Virus record (IMG/VR): IMGVR_UViG_3300046369_000281
Location: 1 to 38,780 of that record
Source of the DNA: a virus
Length of the DNA stretch: 38,780 bases
Direction: 5' to 3' (one strand)
Shown here: positions 15,607-24,505 of the stretch, piece by piece
Layout: the number at the start of each line of letters is the position of its first letter
How positions within the stretch are numbered: position 1 is the first letter of the stretch
Translations under genes and position numbers: made by a program
Notes under the pieces: generated by a model
What the model was told of the DNA's origin: nothing
Database searches by the model: none
The model's input: the letters and a program-made list of their open reading frames with translations, nothing else

Positions 15607-17196
15607 TTATTGTTTTCTATTTGATGCGTTTAAAGGATTTTCTCCTTGAGTTTTATTTAAGTTATCAACAGCATTAAGTACAAGACTTAGATTATCTACA
15701 CCTCCCTGTATATCTTTGCCGTTAACAGTAATATTGTTAGTCCCTGGTACAAAACTTATATTAGCAGCTCCACCAACTAAGTTCTGTATTCTATTTGCTA
15801 TCTCTTGACCCTTTTCATTACCTGATAATGTATTCCCCATAGAATCTTCTAATTTTTTAGTTATATTGGTTCTATTGGTTTGAGTATCAAATTTAGTTGA
15901 AGCTGTTACAAACACATTATACTTACTACTATTTGTTGGATCAAGTACTGATGTATTAAGACTTCCTTTTACACCTCTATCTTTAAAGAATTTACCTACT
16001 CCTACATGACCTGCTATTTCTTCACCGACCTGCTGTGCATTTCTATCTTTAGTATTTACTTTATACTCATTACCACTAGCATCTATTAATCTAAGAACAC
16101 CATCTTTATCAGGAGCTTTAGATCCTACAAATCCTTTTTCAGATAAAGCAGATTGTAGTGATGAAAAATCACCCCTAGAAACAAAGTTCTCAATTAAAGA
16201 GGCTACGTTTTTATCTGCTTTATCCCCAGCAGGAGGTCGTGGTCCTACAGGTCTTGATCTCTCTTGTTCTGTTCTACCTATAGCTGCGTCTATCTGATTA
16301 TAAAGACCCTCCTCTACAGTTTCTCTAATACCTTCAACGTCGAATACTATCTTACCTCCCTTATTCTTAGCCAATATATATTGTCCAGGATTTTCCTTAG
16401 CAAGCTTCTCGTCATAGGTTACATCCATGTTCATCATGTCGGCAGCAGCCTCTAATATTTTCTTATCACTATTAAGTATAGACTTAACTTTTGATTTTAG
16501 AGTATCCTTGTAAAAATCCTCACCCCTCTGTCTAAAGTCAGACACACTCTTGTATCCACCTTTACTTGTTAAAGTCCAATTAGATATACCCTTAACAACG
16601 TTAACAACCTCATTAGTTGTATTAAACCTATCGTACTGTTCATTTAGAATGGTATTTATTGATGTCGCAGGGACAACAATCTCATTACCACTCTCATCTC
16701 TAGTGACAAAACTACCACGACCCATGTCATCAATAATCAACTCAGACTTAGATATGTCTAAAGCACCTGCTACTTTCTTAGCTATAAAATCATTTAGAGA
16801 TCCACCAGTTTCTATAAACGCACCTATTTTTTCATTATAAACTTTTGTTACGTCATTGATGGCTTTAAATGTATCCGAAGCACCTTGTTTCTTTATTTTT
16901 GTATCATTAACCGATATCAGACCATTCTTCATTAAATTATGACTAGTCATAAGATAATTTTTATAGTTTTGAGCGTACTTTATCATAGCCTGATTCATAG
17001 TAGGGTCTAGACCCTTAGCATAATCATCTATTGCATTCAGCTTTTCAACCTGATCCTCTTCTATCTTTAGCTTAAGGTCGTCCCTTCTGCTCTTCTCTTT
17101 CATCAGGTTGTCAGAGATATTTTTAGTTATCCCAGACCAGTCTATCATAGACTTGCTTATGTCGTCTCTCTCTTTGTACTTGTAGAATGTAGCCAT
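15607..17196 (-). CDS. Putative internal virion protein
   Basis: A 529-residue protein starting MATFYKYKERDDISKSMIDW. The N-terminal third is helical and charged (about residues 20-140), and the C-terminal part is richer in Asn, Gly and Val and probably more beta-structured. There are no membrane segments or recognised enzymatic motifs. It lies between a small Ala/Gln-rich protein and the giant polyvalent protein, a position used for cargo or ejection proteins in podoviruses, so an internal virion role is inferred from context. The start codon is 13 bases after the upstream gene, and it ends one base before the giant gene. I do not recognise a named family. Confidence 0.7.
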   Translation of the reverse strand: MATFYKYKERDDISKSMIDWSGITKNISDNLMKEKSRRDDLKLKIEEDQVEKLNAIDDYAKGLDPTMNQAMIKYAQNYKNYLMTSHNLMKNGLISVNDTKIKKQGASDTFKAINDVTKVYNEKIGAFIETGGSLNDFIAKKVAGALDISKSELIIDDMGRGSFVTRDESGNEIVVPATSINTILNEQYDRFNTTNEVVNVVKGISNWTLTSKGGYKSVSDFRQRGEDFYKDTLKSKVKSILNSDKKILEAAADMMNMDVTYDEKLAKENPGQYILAKNKGGKIVFDVEGIRETVEEGLYNQIDAAIGRTEQERSRPVGPRPPAGDKADKNVASLIENFVSRGDFSSLQSALSEKGFVGSKAPDKDGVLRLIDASGNEYKVNTKDRNAQQVGEEIAGHVGVGKFFKDRGVKGSLNTSVLDPTNSSKYNVFVTASTKFDTQTNRTNITKKLEDSMGNTLSGNEKGQEIANRIQNLVGGAANISFVPGTNNITVNGKDIQGGVDNLSLVLNAVDNLNKTQGENPLNASNRKQ

Positions 17197-17209
17197 TTAT
17201 TGTAGTGCG

Positions 17210-18076
17210 TTAATTTATAGGTATTATAGGCTGTATAGGCGTTATAGGTGCTATAGGTGTCTGAGAAATATTCCTATAAGCAGGTGTAGGTACTGTAGGC
17301 ATTATAGGTTGTATATTCATTGCAGGTGCTATAGGTGTCTGAGCAACACTCCTACCACCAGCTGTCAGTCCAGAGGCTAGGTTATTAAAACCTTGTTGAG
17401 TAATACCACTATCTATCATAGCTCTTCTAGCTTGTCTTGCATTCATATCTCCATACATACCTGTCTGTTGTTGGTACGCTGAAGCAGCGTCTAACTCTGC
17501 TTGTCTGCCACTACCATATAATGATTGACCCTCGTAAAATGTTTGAGCTGCACCACCTAATCCTGTTAATGCACCAGATAAAGCCTGTGCTGCCATCTGT
17601 TCTCTTTGGGCTGCTGCCATCTGAGCACCTTCCGCCTCTTGTAAGTTTATTGTCGCTAAAGATCTATCTATTGTAGCCTGCTCATCAGCAATCATCTTAT
17701 CTCTTTGGTATATAGCGTCAGCCATCTGTTGCCTTGTCTTCTCCGTTGCCATAGCTCCAACAGCCCCTAACTTACCTACACCAGCGGCTAATGTTCTAGC
17801 GTCAGCCTCACGTAACCCTTCTAAGGATTGCATCTGTTGTGCAGTTATCTCTCTTCCAGCCTGTTCATAAGCATCTAAAGGCACTTGTAAGCCTTCCATT
17901 CTATTAACCTCTATCTTACTCTTTGCTTGAGCCAAAGACTCTGCTGCTGCTCTCTCTGCGTCTCTCTGTTTCTTCTTTGCGTCTATAGATTGAGCTATAT
18001 CTAAACCCATACCCAATACTTGTAATCCTACACCTACAAAAGGTACTGCTGCTCCTAGTCCTGCTCCTGCTGCCAT
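17210..18076 (-). CDS. Putative internal/ejection protein, Ala/Gln-rich
   Basis: A 288-residue protein. The N-terminus (MAAGAGLGAAVPFVGVGLQV) is glycine- and alanine-rich and hydrophobic, compatible with a membrane-inserting segment. Residues about 33-190 form a long Ala/Gln/Glu-rich helix, probably a coiled coil, and the tail (about 240-288) is a Pro/Ile-rich repeat (QTPIAP, IQPI). This layout resembles small ejection proteins of podoviruses, which are released first and form part of the channel through the cell envelope. A candidate promoter (TATATTTGC) lies 22 bases upstream of the ATG, so this gene may open a transcript that includes the two genes after it. Function inferred from composition and context. 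Confidence 0.65.
   Translation of the reverse strand: MAAGAGLGAAVPFVGVGLQVLGMGLDIAQSIDAKKKQRDAERAAAESLAQAKSKIEVNRMEGLQVPLDAYEQAGREITAQQMQSLEGLREADARTLAAGVGKLGAVGAMATEKTRQQMADAIYQRDKMIADEQATIDRSLATINLQEAEGAQMAAAQREQMAAQALSGALTGLGGAAQTFYEGQSLYGSGRQAELDAASAYQQQTGMYGDMNARQARRAMIDSGITQQGFNNLASGLTAGGRSVAQTPIAPAMNIQPIMPTVPTPAYRNISQTPIAPITPIQPIIPIN
17246..17265 (-). repeat. 20-base direct repeat, copy 1
   Basis: Identical to 17324-17343, 78 bases away. Both copies encode QTPIAP in the Pro/Ile-rich tail of the 288-residue internal protein. The whole stretch 17215-17345 is a degenerate repeat of TATAGG-type units. Confidence 0.8.
17324..17343 (-). repeat. 20-base direct repeat, copy 2
   Basis: Identical to 17246-17265; encodes the first QTPIAP of the Pro/Ile-rich tail. 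The spacing of 78 bases is a whole number of codons, so unit gain or loss would keep the frame. Confidence 0.8.
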
Positions 18077-18098
18077 ATATTATTGTTTTTTATTAATG

Positions 18099-18106
18099 CA
18101 AATATA
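18099..18106 (-). promoter_or_regulatory. Candidate Bacteroidetes-type -7 box (TATATTTG)
   Basis: TATATTTGCA on the - strand fits the TAnnTTTG box of the Bacteroidetes primary sigma factor and lies 22 bases before the ATG of the 288-residue internal protein, in one of the few intergenic gaps. No clear -33 TTTG is seen at 19-21 bases. Confidence 0.55.
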
Positions 18107-18114
18107 CTATTTTT

Positions 18115-18871
18115 TTATGGATAACTCTTAAATAAAGATGATCCTACACCAAATATCTCGGTAAATGTGTTAGATAAATTAACAGGTAGCTCTAAATGGT
18201 ATTCTAGATAATATCCTGTAGTTCCGTAAGACTCAGCTACATTGTTCTTCACATACATCAAATACTCTCCAACAGTAGGTACAGAACCACCAGTAACCGT
18301 AGTGTCTACAGTTATGGTAATTACCATCAACAGAGGTTATGTCACCAATAAATATTGTATCTGTAAGTGTAGCCATACGCATCCTATCACCGACAGATAT
18401 CATACTGTCTAGTCTAAACCCAAACGTTATCAATACAGCTGAAGTGTCAGATGAATCTACATCCGTACTAGAACCAATACCTTGAAGAGATCTCATCTCA
18501 AAAACTCCGTCAGCATCATTTCTTCTAATGTGTCCATAGTAATCACCCTCCTTTAGACTAAACCAAGTATTATCTATAAAGCCAGAACCTAAATCACTTG
18601 TGACCGTGCAGTTAAATGGCTTAGTACTCTCTAAAGATATAGTCTTAAATGTCTTAACTGTAGATGGTTCTTCATTTATGACACCAGTTATAGTAGACAC
18701 ATACTGAGTTCCATAAAAATTATTCCTAGTATTATTGGTATTATGACGGTAAAGCTTACCACCCTTAAATGAATAAAAGTAGTTATTCATCCCTATCATC
18801 ATATCTGGCTCAAAGGAATAGAACGAAGTCCATCCCTTAGCTGACTCACTGTATGTTAATGTTTTATCCAT
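18115..18871 (-). pseudogene. Tail protein gene split by a one-base frameshift
   Basis: Two overlapping frames belong to one protein. The upstream frame (18871 to about 18322) starts MDKTLTYSESAKGWTSFYSF, with SFKGGKLYRHN and FYGTQYVSTITGVINEEPST, a pattern I associate with C-terminal parts of podoviral tail or stabilization proteins. It loses sense after TSVDGN, ending in a Cys/Trp-rich tail to 18233. The other frame resumes at once with TITVDTTVTGGSVPT and ends in EIFGVGSSLFKSYP, the expected terminus. Removing one T in the AATTACC stretch joins them into a 251-residue protein (757 bases minus one is 252 codons). It could be a real mutation, a sequencing or assembly indel, or a programmed +1 shift. 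It lies 5 bases after the stabilization gene and is probably its partner. Confidence 0.75.
18314..18327. repeat. 14-bp perfect palindrome at the frameshift
   Basis: ATGGTAATTACCAT is its own reverse complement and sits exactly where the reading frame of the tail gene changes. It may have promoted an indel, confused base calling or assembly, or (least likely) serve as a recoding signal. Confidence 0.8.
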
Positions 18872-18876
18872 CTATT

Positions 18877-21800
18877 TTAGCATTGAATAATGTTAGTTAT
18901 AACTCCACTAGTACCTATAACAATTATATAGTCTGATACTGTTATACTTGATAATACATAGTTCTGTCCATCTGTAAGACCGCTAGATAGTCTATACGTT
19001 CCAGAAGAAAGAAGTACTATATCTCCTCCACTAGTCTGGTACAAGTTTTGACCAACTATTATTGCATCAGTCTCATCTACACTTACAATACTAGTAGCAA
19101 CTCCATCAGCATCATTACAATCATCCACAGCTACAACGCTATCGTATGTCACACCATTATCCGACCATTGTGATGTAAACGTAGTGTCTGAAGTTATAGT
19201 TGTTGGAAGTGTCGGAGACCATCCTGTAAATGTCCAACCAAATCTAGTTGGTGTGCCTGGGCTTGTTACAGATAACGGAGACAGTCCAAACTGACTAGAA
19301 TACCTTTCATTCCCTAAGCTATTATCAAACGTAGCTGTAACAGTTGTACCTGAAACCTGATCTATATAATCCCATACCAAATACAGATACTGATTATTAG
19401 AAGTGTTAGTGTATGTAAATGAAGCCTCATACACATCTGTCTCTGGACTTAATATAGGCGTAGCCTCTGTTAGTAAAGGTATAAGTGTAGCTATGTCTCC
19501 TTCCTGATAAAGAACATCAGAGACTAGGTACTTGAACTTGTCAATATCCCATTCAGCCAAATCACCTTCCAGCTTCTTATATCTCATAGTGACAGTTGCA
19601 CCCTCAGATGGTGATCCACCTTGAGACTCAAGGTTAGTAGATGTCTCGTATAAAGATACAGGACCTTCACCAAAAGTAAGAGAATCAGTCACAACCTTAC
19701 TAGAATATCCATTATCCTCCCATAGGTATTCGTGATGAATACTAAGGTCTTCCATTTCATCTGTATTATTAACTATCCTTACAATAGTAAGCTGCTGTGC
19801 CTGAACACATCCAAAGTTTATTTCATATGTAGCATTTGTTGGTGTCAGTACTAGCACGCACTCGTTTACATTAAGTTCATCCTTTGAGAATGTTAATGTA
19901 CCTGTTCCAGTTAACACCTGGTCTAGTACATCTGTACCGTCATACGTTACAAGTATATCTAAACTACCAGCTGCAATGTCGTAATCAATATCAACATCTC
20001 CTGTAAAATCATCTAGGTTAATATTATATGTAGCTACAGTGCTTGATGACTGTTGTGCTAAACTGAATCCACAATCTCTAGTATCTTCCTGTACATCTAT
20101 TAAGTTATCAGTAAATGATAAAACATACTCATTCATGTAAGGATCATACTCACCTAAATGCATTTTATTAGTGTTCTCTATAAACCTATCTCTAAACCAA
20201 GAACGCATTCCTAATGAAGAAATAACATTAAGCTGGTCACCTGTACCACCAGCACCTCTTAAGTTTATTACAGCACCTCTCTTTGAGTCTGTGAAGAATA
20301 TATCGAAACCATAGTTAGAAAAACTTTCAGGATTATTACTTATACCATACTCCTCAATCCTTGGTACTTGTTGTCCAAGTACGTCAGGTGTGGATAGTAT
20401 AGCTCCTCCTGCCTGTGCATCTGAAAATAAATTCTTACCATTAGCAAGTACATAAGATATCTTATCCTCTTGAAGGGTGAGTATATCACTCATCCTTGCA
20501 TGAAGTACCTCTATAGGTCCAAAGTTTTGTTCTAGCGTCTTGAAGTTTACTAAACCTAGATTGAACTCGTTTAGCTTGTTAAGGTTTGTCTCCTGATTGT
20601 ACACACCACTATAAGTAATGTCTGCATACCTATGAGCCTCCTTGTAATCTTGCTCAGACACAGCGGTCACCCTAGCACCAAGATTAAACCCTGGTTGAGC
20701 TAAACCATCCTCTATCTTAAAACTTTCAACACCGTTACCAAAGGCGAAGCAGTTATACATGTCTAGATTAACAATACACGAATCACTATTTGTTTGGTCT
20801 TGTACATCACCAGTATGATGTCTGTCCTCTGTTATTGGGTAACTCTTAAAACTCTCGTAGTATATCTCGTTAGTGTTTTCCTCTGGTATAGTTTCAAAAA
20901 CTAAAAGTTCTCCTGCATTAAATACCTGAATATGAACAGTAAGCCAATAGTTTCTTCCATTACACTTACCACCAGCTTGAGTGAATGTCAAGAAAGAACT
21001 GTAATTAGAAGTCCCTGGTGTATTATTTCTAACAAACTGAATACCCGTTACACCTTCACCAGCATCATAACCACCAGATAATATATTATAAGAAGGGAGA
21101 AGAACCGCTGCTGTCCCAATACTTTCATCAAAATCTGCGCTAGGAGTAGTGTCGTCAGAACTCTCAGGTCCTGGGTTATTTGTAGGGTTATTAAAGTCTA
21201 CGTTCTCGCTTATTATAAAGTCGTAAAGACTATCGTAATCTCTGGTAGCTATAAACGTTCTATCGAACTTAAAATACCTAGATCCACAACCACTTCCTGA
21301 ACCATATCTGTGGTTATTGAAAAATATCCTAACCTCACTTCCAGACGTTATTGAATAGTCTATAAAAGTCCCTGGATTATCTGGGTCTTCTATATATGTA
21401 GGGTACGCTTGACCAACACCATTTTTTTTAGTCAAACTATCAAAATCTATGTCCTCTACCTCGGACTCAGCGATAGTAAAATTACTAGGTCTGATCTTCA
21501 TATACACCCCACTACTAGGAGGGACCTCATTAGTATCGTCTATAAAATGTTTTTCCTTTGTCTCTAAATCTAACACCTTGGTCTTTATAACATCTGTTGT
21601 AGGTCCATCTGATGCTTTCTTTACTATTAAACTGTCACCGTTCTTAAACTTTGTCTGATTATCACCCTCAAGCTTTAACCACCAAGCACCTTCACTAGTG
21701 TCAAAATAATAGTTCTGCACATAAACAGTCTCGTAATTACCCTTACTCGGCTTCATTACAAGCCTATATCTCTTTGCCCAGCTTGGAGCTAAACTATTTA

Positions 21801-23586
21801 TTGTTGTTGTAATTGAGTTCTTATTTATAGAGTACTGAGGCTCTACATACACTGTATTGTAATTACTAACAAGAGCAGTTGAAGCTCTGTTATACTCGTC
21901 AAGATAAACAATACCTACCTCATAATCCCTATTACTATGCAGACTCTGTCTATTACCTTGTTCAGTTATGGAGGCAGTTGTAGAGCTGTTAGAGAAATAT
22001 TCGTATGCATAAGTTCCAGGGTTTGTACTATCCTCAAACTCTACTGCTGGTATCTGTATACTTAGTGTATTTCCAGAGTGAGATACTATAAATCCTTGGT
22101 CTGAAGATGTAATACCTCCATCAGAAATACCCCAGTTACCACTAGCGTGGTCTACTATATTTGAAAAAAACAAGTCACTCAGGCTATATCCATCATCCTC
22201 AGTACCTGGGAATCCTGCAGGGTCTGTTAACTCTATAGAGGCTAAAAAATCAGTATCTGTAGCAAGATCCTGTGCATCTGAATAATCTCTAGGGAATATA
22301 AATTCAAACGTTTCCTGGTAATTATTCTCTACCTCACTTCCATCTACAAAAGAAGCATCTCCACCAAATGAATCATGAACAATATTAAAATCTATATTAA
22401 GACTACCTCCCTCTAACATATCAATATCAGTAAGGTCTATATCTAGCCTTGAGTTTGTTATAGTTACATTAGGTGTTTCTAATGTGTAATCAGTTCCATC
22501 ATCCCTAGATTCTACTAAAGGATTGAATCCTACATCCTCAGTATTAAGTTCAATACTGTAATCAATAATGGTGTCTACATTATGTCCATCATAATAGTTA
22601 CCATACATAATCCTATTACCTATAGTTGTCTGTGCCTTAGCCTTCTTAGGAACGTTATCATATAACCTTAGTAACTCACTCTCTGGTAGCGTGGTATATA
22701 TCTTTTGGTTAGTGAACTCTACAGATACATTATCATTGTCACCCCATCCCATCTCTGACTTATCGTACTTCTCTATAACATTAATTATATTTGTGTTAGA
22801 TAGTTTGAAACACAAGTCAATACCAATAACGTCAGATGGTCCAGTAAAAAAATCAACATTAACAGAGTTAATATTATTTCTCATACCAATCATATCATAG
22901 CTACCGTAGTCAAATCTAAACTGTCCTGGAGTAAATGCTAAATCTGAAAACTCAGAAAGGGCAGAATACTCTCCGTCCTTGTACTTATATCTATAAGAAA
23001 ATCGGATAAACTTCTCCTCCATATAGTTATCCTTTTTAGCTTTCTTTGATAGTGTTAAAACAGGAGCATCTACAGGTGGCTTAACTATAACCGATATGTC
23101 ATCCTCTGTAATCTGATCAACACCTCCAATTGGTTCAGGGTATGACGACAGAACGTTTATACGTCTCGGTTGATTATAATTGTCTGTAAAGAATAATAGG
23201 TCATCTATAAGATTGATACCATTGATAAGATACCTCTCATCGAAGTTTAATACAGTCTCTGATACAACATGATATGTTATTGAATCTAACTTGGTATTGT
23301 ATGATAATATCATATCTACAAAATCAGACGTTAAAAACCAGTATATTTTTTCATTTTCTCCATCCTCATACGCACCGATACATACAGCATCCGCCACATC
23401 TTTTTCATTATACCTAGGTGTTGCTAACAACTCATTACCTTTTGTGTTTTCAGCACTTAATGCTTCACCATCCTCAGAAGATGATACACGTATGTTTAAC
23501 GCATCTGTATAATCACCAGCAGGTATTAATCTTTCGTCTAGACTTTTATTCATTCTAGACCCTATAAAATTCTTGTTTATAATCAT
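18877..23586 (-). CDS. Tail stabilization protein (crAss-like), very large
   Basis: A 1569-residue, Asp/Asn/Ser/Thr-rich, beta-structured protein. Its start, MIINKNFIGSRMNKSLDERL followed by IPAGDYTDALNIRVSSSEDG, is the typical beginning of the tail stabilization protein of crAss-like and related podoviruses. Residues about 1415-1475 match a Listeria/Bacteroides (InlB B-type, Flg_new) repeat, with PGTPTRFGWTFTGWSPTLP and TFTSQWS. The rest shows long runs of strands and turns, suiting a large tail-hub or nozzle protein. It is two bases downstream of the ring-protein gene and just upstream of the split tail gene. The family's usual role is to close or stabilize the portal-tail junction. Family call from start, context and size; the C-terminal addition may be specific to this phage. 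Confidence 0.8.
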   Translation of the reverse strand: MIINKNFIGSRMNKSLDERLIPAGDYTDALNIRVSSSEDGEALSAENTKGNELLATPRYNEKDVADAVCIGAYEDGENEKIYWFLTSDFVDMILSYNTKLDSITYHVVSETVLNFDERYLINGINLIDDLLFFTDNYNQPRRINVLSSYPEPIGGVDQITEDDISVIVKPPVDAPVLTLSKKAKKDNYMEEKFIRFSYRYKYKDGEYSALSEFSDLAFTPGQFRFDYGSYDMIGMRNNINSVNVDFFTGPSDVIGIDLCFKLSNTNIINVIEKYDKSEMGWGDNDNVSVEFTNQKIYTTLPESELLRLYDNVPKKAKAQTTIGNRIMYGNYYDGHNVDTIIDYSIELNTEDVGFNPLVESRDDGTDYTLETPNVTITNSRLDIDLTDIDMLEGGSLNIDFNIVHDSFGGDASFVDGSEVENNYQETFEFIFPRDYSDAQDLATDTDFLASIELTDPAGFPGTEDDGYSLSDLFFSNIVDHASGNWGISDGGITSSDQGFIVSHSGNTLSIQIPAVEFEDSTNPGTYAYEYFSNSSTTASITEQGNRQSLHSNRDYEVGIVYLDEYNRASTALVSNYNTVYVEPQYSINKNSITTTINSLAPSWAKRYRLVMKPSKGNYETVYVQNYYFDTSEGAWWLKLEGDNQTKFKNGDSLIVKKASDGPTTDVIKTKVLDLETKEKHFIDDTNEVPPSSGVYMKIRPSNFTIAESEVEDIDFDSLTKKNGVGQAYPTYIEDPDNPGTFIDYSITSGSEVRIFFNNHRYGSGSGCGSRYFKFDRTFIATRDYDSLYDFIISENVDFNNPTNNPGPESSDDTTPSADFDESIGTAAVLLPSYNILSGGYDAGEGVTGIQFVRNNTPGTSNYSSFLTFTQAGGKCNGRNYWLTVHIQVFNAGELLVFETIPEENTNEIYYESFKSYPITEDRHHTGDVQDQTNSDSCIVNLDMYNCFAFGNGVESFKIEDGLAQPGFNLGARVTAVSEQDYKEAHRYADITYSGVYNQETNLNKLNEFNLGLVNFKTLEQNFGPIEVLHARMSDILTLQEDKISYVLANGKNLFSDAQAGGAILSTPDVLGQQVPRIEEYGISNNPESFSNYGFDIFFTDSKRGAVINLRGAGGTGDQLNVISSLGMRSWFRDRFIENTNKMHLGEYDPYMNEYVLSFTDNLIDVQEDTRDCGFSLAQQSSSTVATYNINLDDFTGDVDIDYDIAAGSLDILVTYDGTDVLDQVLTGTGTLTFSKDELNVNECVLVLTPTNATYEINFGCVQAQQLTIVRIVNNTDEMEDLSIHHEYLWEDNGYSSKVVTDSLTFGEGPVSLYETSTNLESQGGSPSEGATVTMRYKKLEGDLAEWDIDKFKYLVSDVLYQEGDIATLIPLLTEATPILSPETDVYEASFTYTNTSNNQYLYLVWDYIDQVSGTTVTATFDNSLGNERYSSQFGLSPLSVTSPGTPTRFGWTFTGWSPTLPTTITSDTTFTSQWSDNGVTYDSVVAVDDCNDADGVATSIVSVDETDAIIVGQNLYQTSGGDIVLLSSGTYRLSSGLTDGQNYVLSSITVSDYIIVIGTSGVITNIIQC

Positions 23587-23587
23587 T

Positions 23588-24505
23588 CTATTTTAACCAT
23601 TTTTGAGCACCCCTCATATTCATAAGTAGGCGACCAGGATGAATGTTACTAAGTCTTATCTTGGCATTTCTTAAAAGAGCAGATTTATCTTTCTGAGCTC
23701 TCCTAACTACATACTCCTGAACAGCAAACTTAGAATTAAGTATAGCGTACTTCATGTATGCATATATGTAATCTTCAAATAACTTATTTAGACTTACCTT
23801 TGCATCATCTCCGCCTTCCATACCATCAGACACATACTCTATAACTACAATCTGATCAGCCATAGCTGAACTGAAGCTTATAACTCCACTAGATTTATTT
23901 ATTTTAAATGTTGGATTTGCATTAGCGGTTTCAGTATTTAAGCCATACCTACCTCCTACAGAGTAATCAAACACCCATTTTCCTTCTATCTGATACCCAA
24001 GAGAACCATTCATTCTTCCCTCTCCTAAGTATTGTGTTTTTTGAACACCATCAATTCTATCTAGGTCTAGTATACCACTTCCTATAAGAACATCTCCATC
24101 CTGATCAAATAATACACGAGCATCATTGTCTTGTAGGTAACTCTTTGAAAAGTTAGTATTAACATTCTCTGTTAAAGGCATTAAGACTCCATCCTTATAT
24201 AAAGATATTCTAACCCAGTTTACATAGTCTGGAGGAAGAACAACTGTTGCATTGTCAGATACAGATAGCTCAACTATCTTTGTCTCCTTCATCGCATCGT
24301 AATTCAATTCCTGTATACCTCTCTTTGCATGGAATAATACATTATACCTCTCAACATTGTTTACCAACTTATCATTACCGACATACATCAACATAAAGTT
24401 GTTTACAATATCATCCAATGATATGTACTGATATGATCCCCAATTATTATCCTCTGGGTTAGACCCTGCATTCTCGTAATATTGATATCCTGTTAAATAT
24501 GCCAT
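23588..24505 (-). CDS. Tail ring / neck protein
   Basis: A 305-residue protein (MAYLTGYQYYENAGSNPEDN). Segments such as YISLDDIVNNFMLMYVGNDK, FHAKRGIQELNYD and VVLPPDYVNWVRISLY are typical of tail tubular or gp4/gp11-like head-to-tail connector proteins of podoviruses. The C-terminal part is helical with a basic end (RRAQKDKSALLRNAKIRLSN), often the portal-facing end. Its ATG overlaps the end of the previous gene by one base. In crAss-like phages this position holds ring proteins between portal and tail; here no IHF-like gene intervenes before the stabilization gene. Confidence 0.75.
   Translation of the reverse strand: MAYLTGYQYYENAGSNPEDNNWGSYQYISLDDIVNNFMLMYVGNDKLVNNVERYNVLFHAKRGIQELNYDAMKETKIVELSVSDNATVVLPPDYVNWVRISLYKDGVLMPLTENVNTNFSKSYLQDNDARVLFDQDGDVLIGSGILDLDRIDGVQKTQYLGEGRMNGSLGYQIEGKWVFDYSVGGRYGLNTETANANPTFKINKSSGVISFSSAMADQIVVIEYVSDGMEGGDDAKVSLNKLFEDYIYAYMKYAILNSKFAVQEYVVRRAQKDKSALLRNAKIRLSNIHPGRLLMNMRGAQKWLK

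Noticed and set aside
18314-18327. Palindrome as an operator site
   Set aside because: It is inside coding sequence at the frame break, with no promoter box nearby. A link to the indel is more likely.
18115-18330. Separate 71-residue gene starting at a TTG
   Set aside because: It begins with a TTG inside the upstream frame, continues that protein's pattern, and joins in frame if one base is removed. It is the end of the split tail gene.
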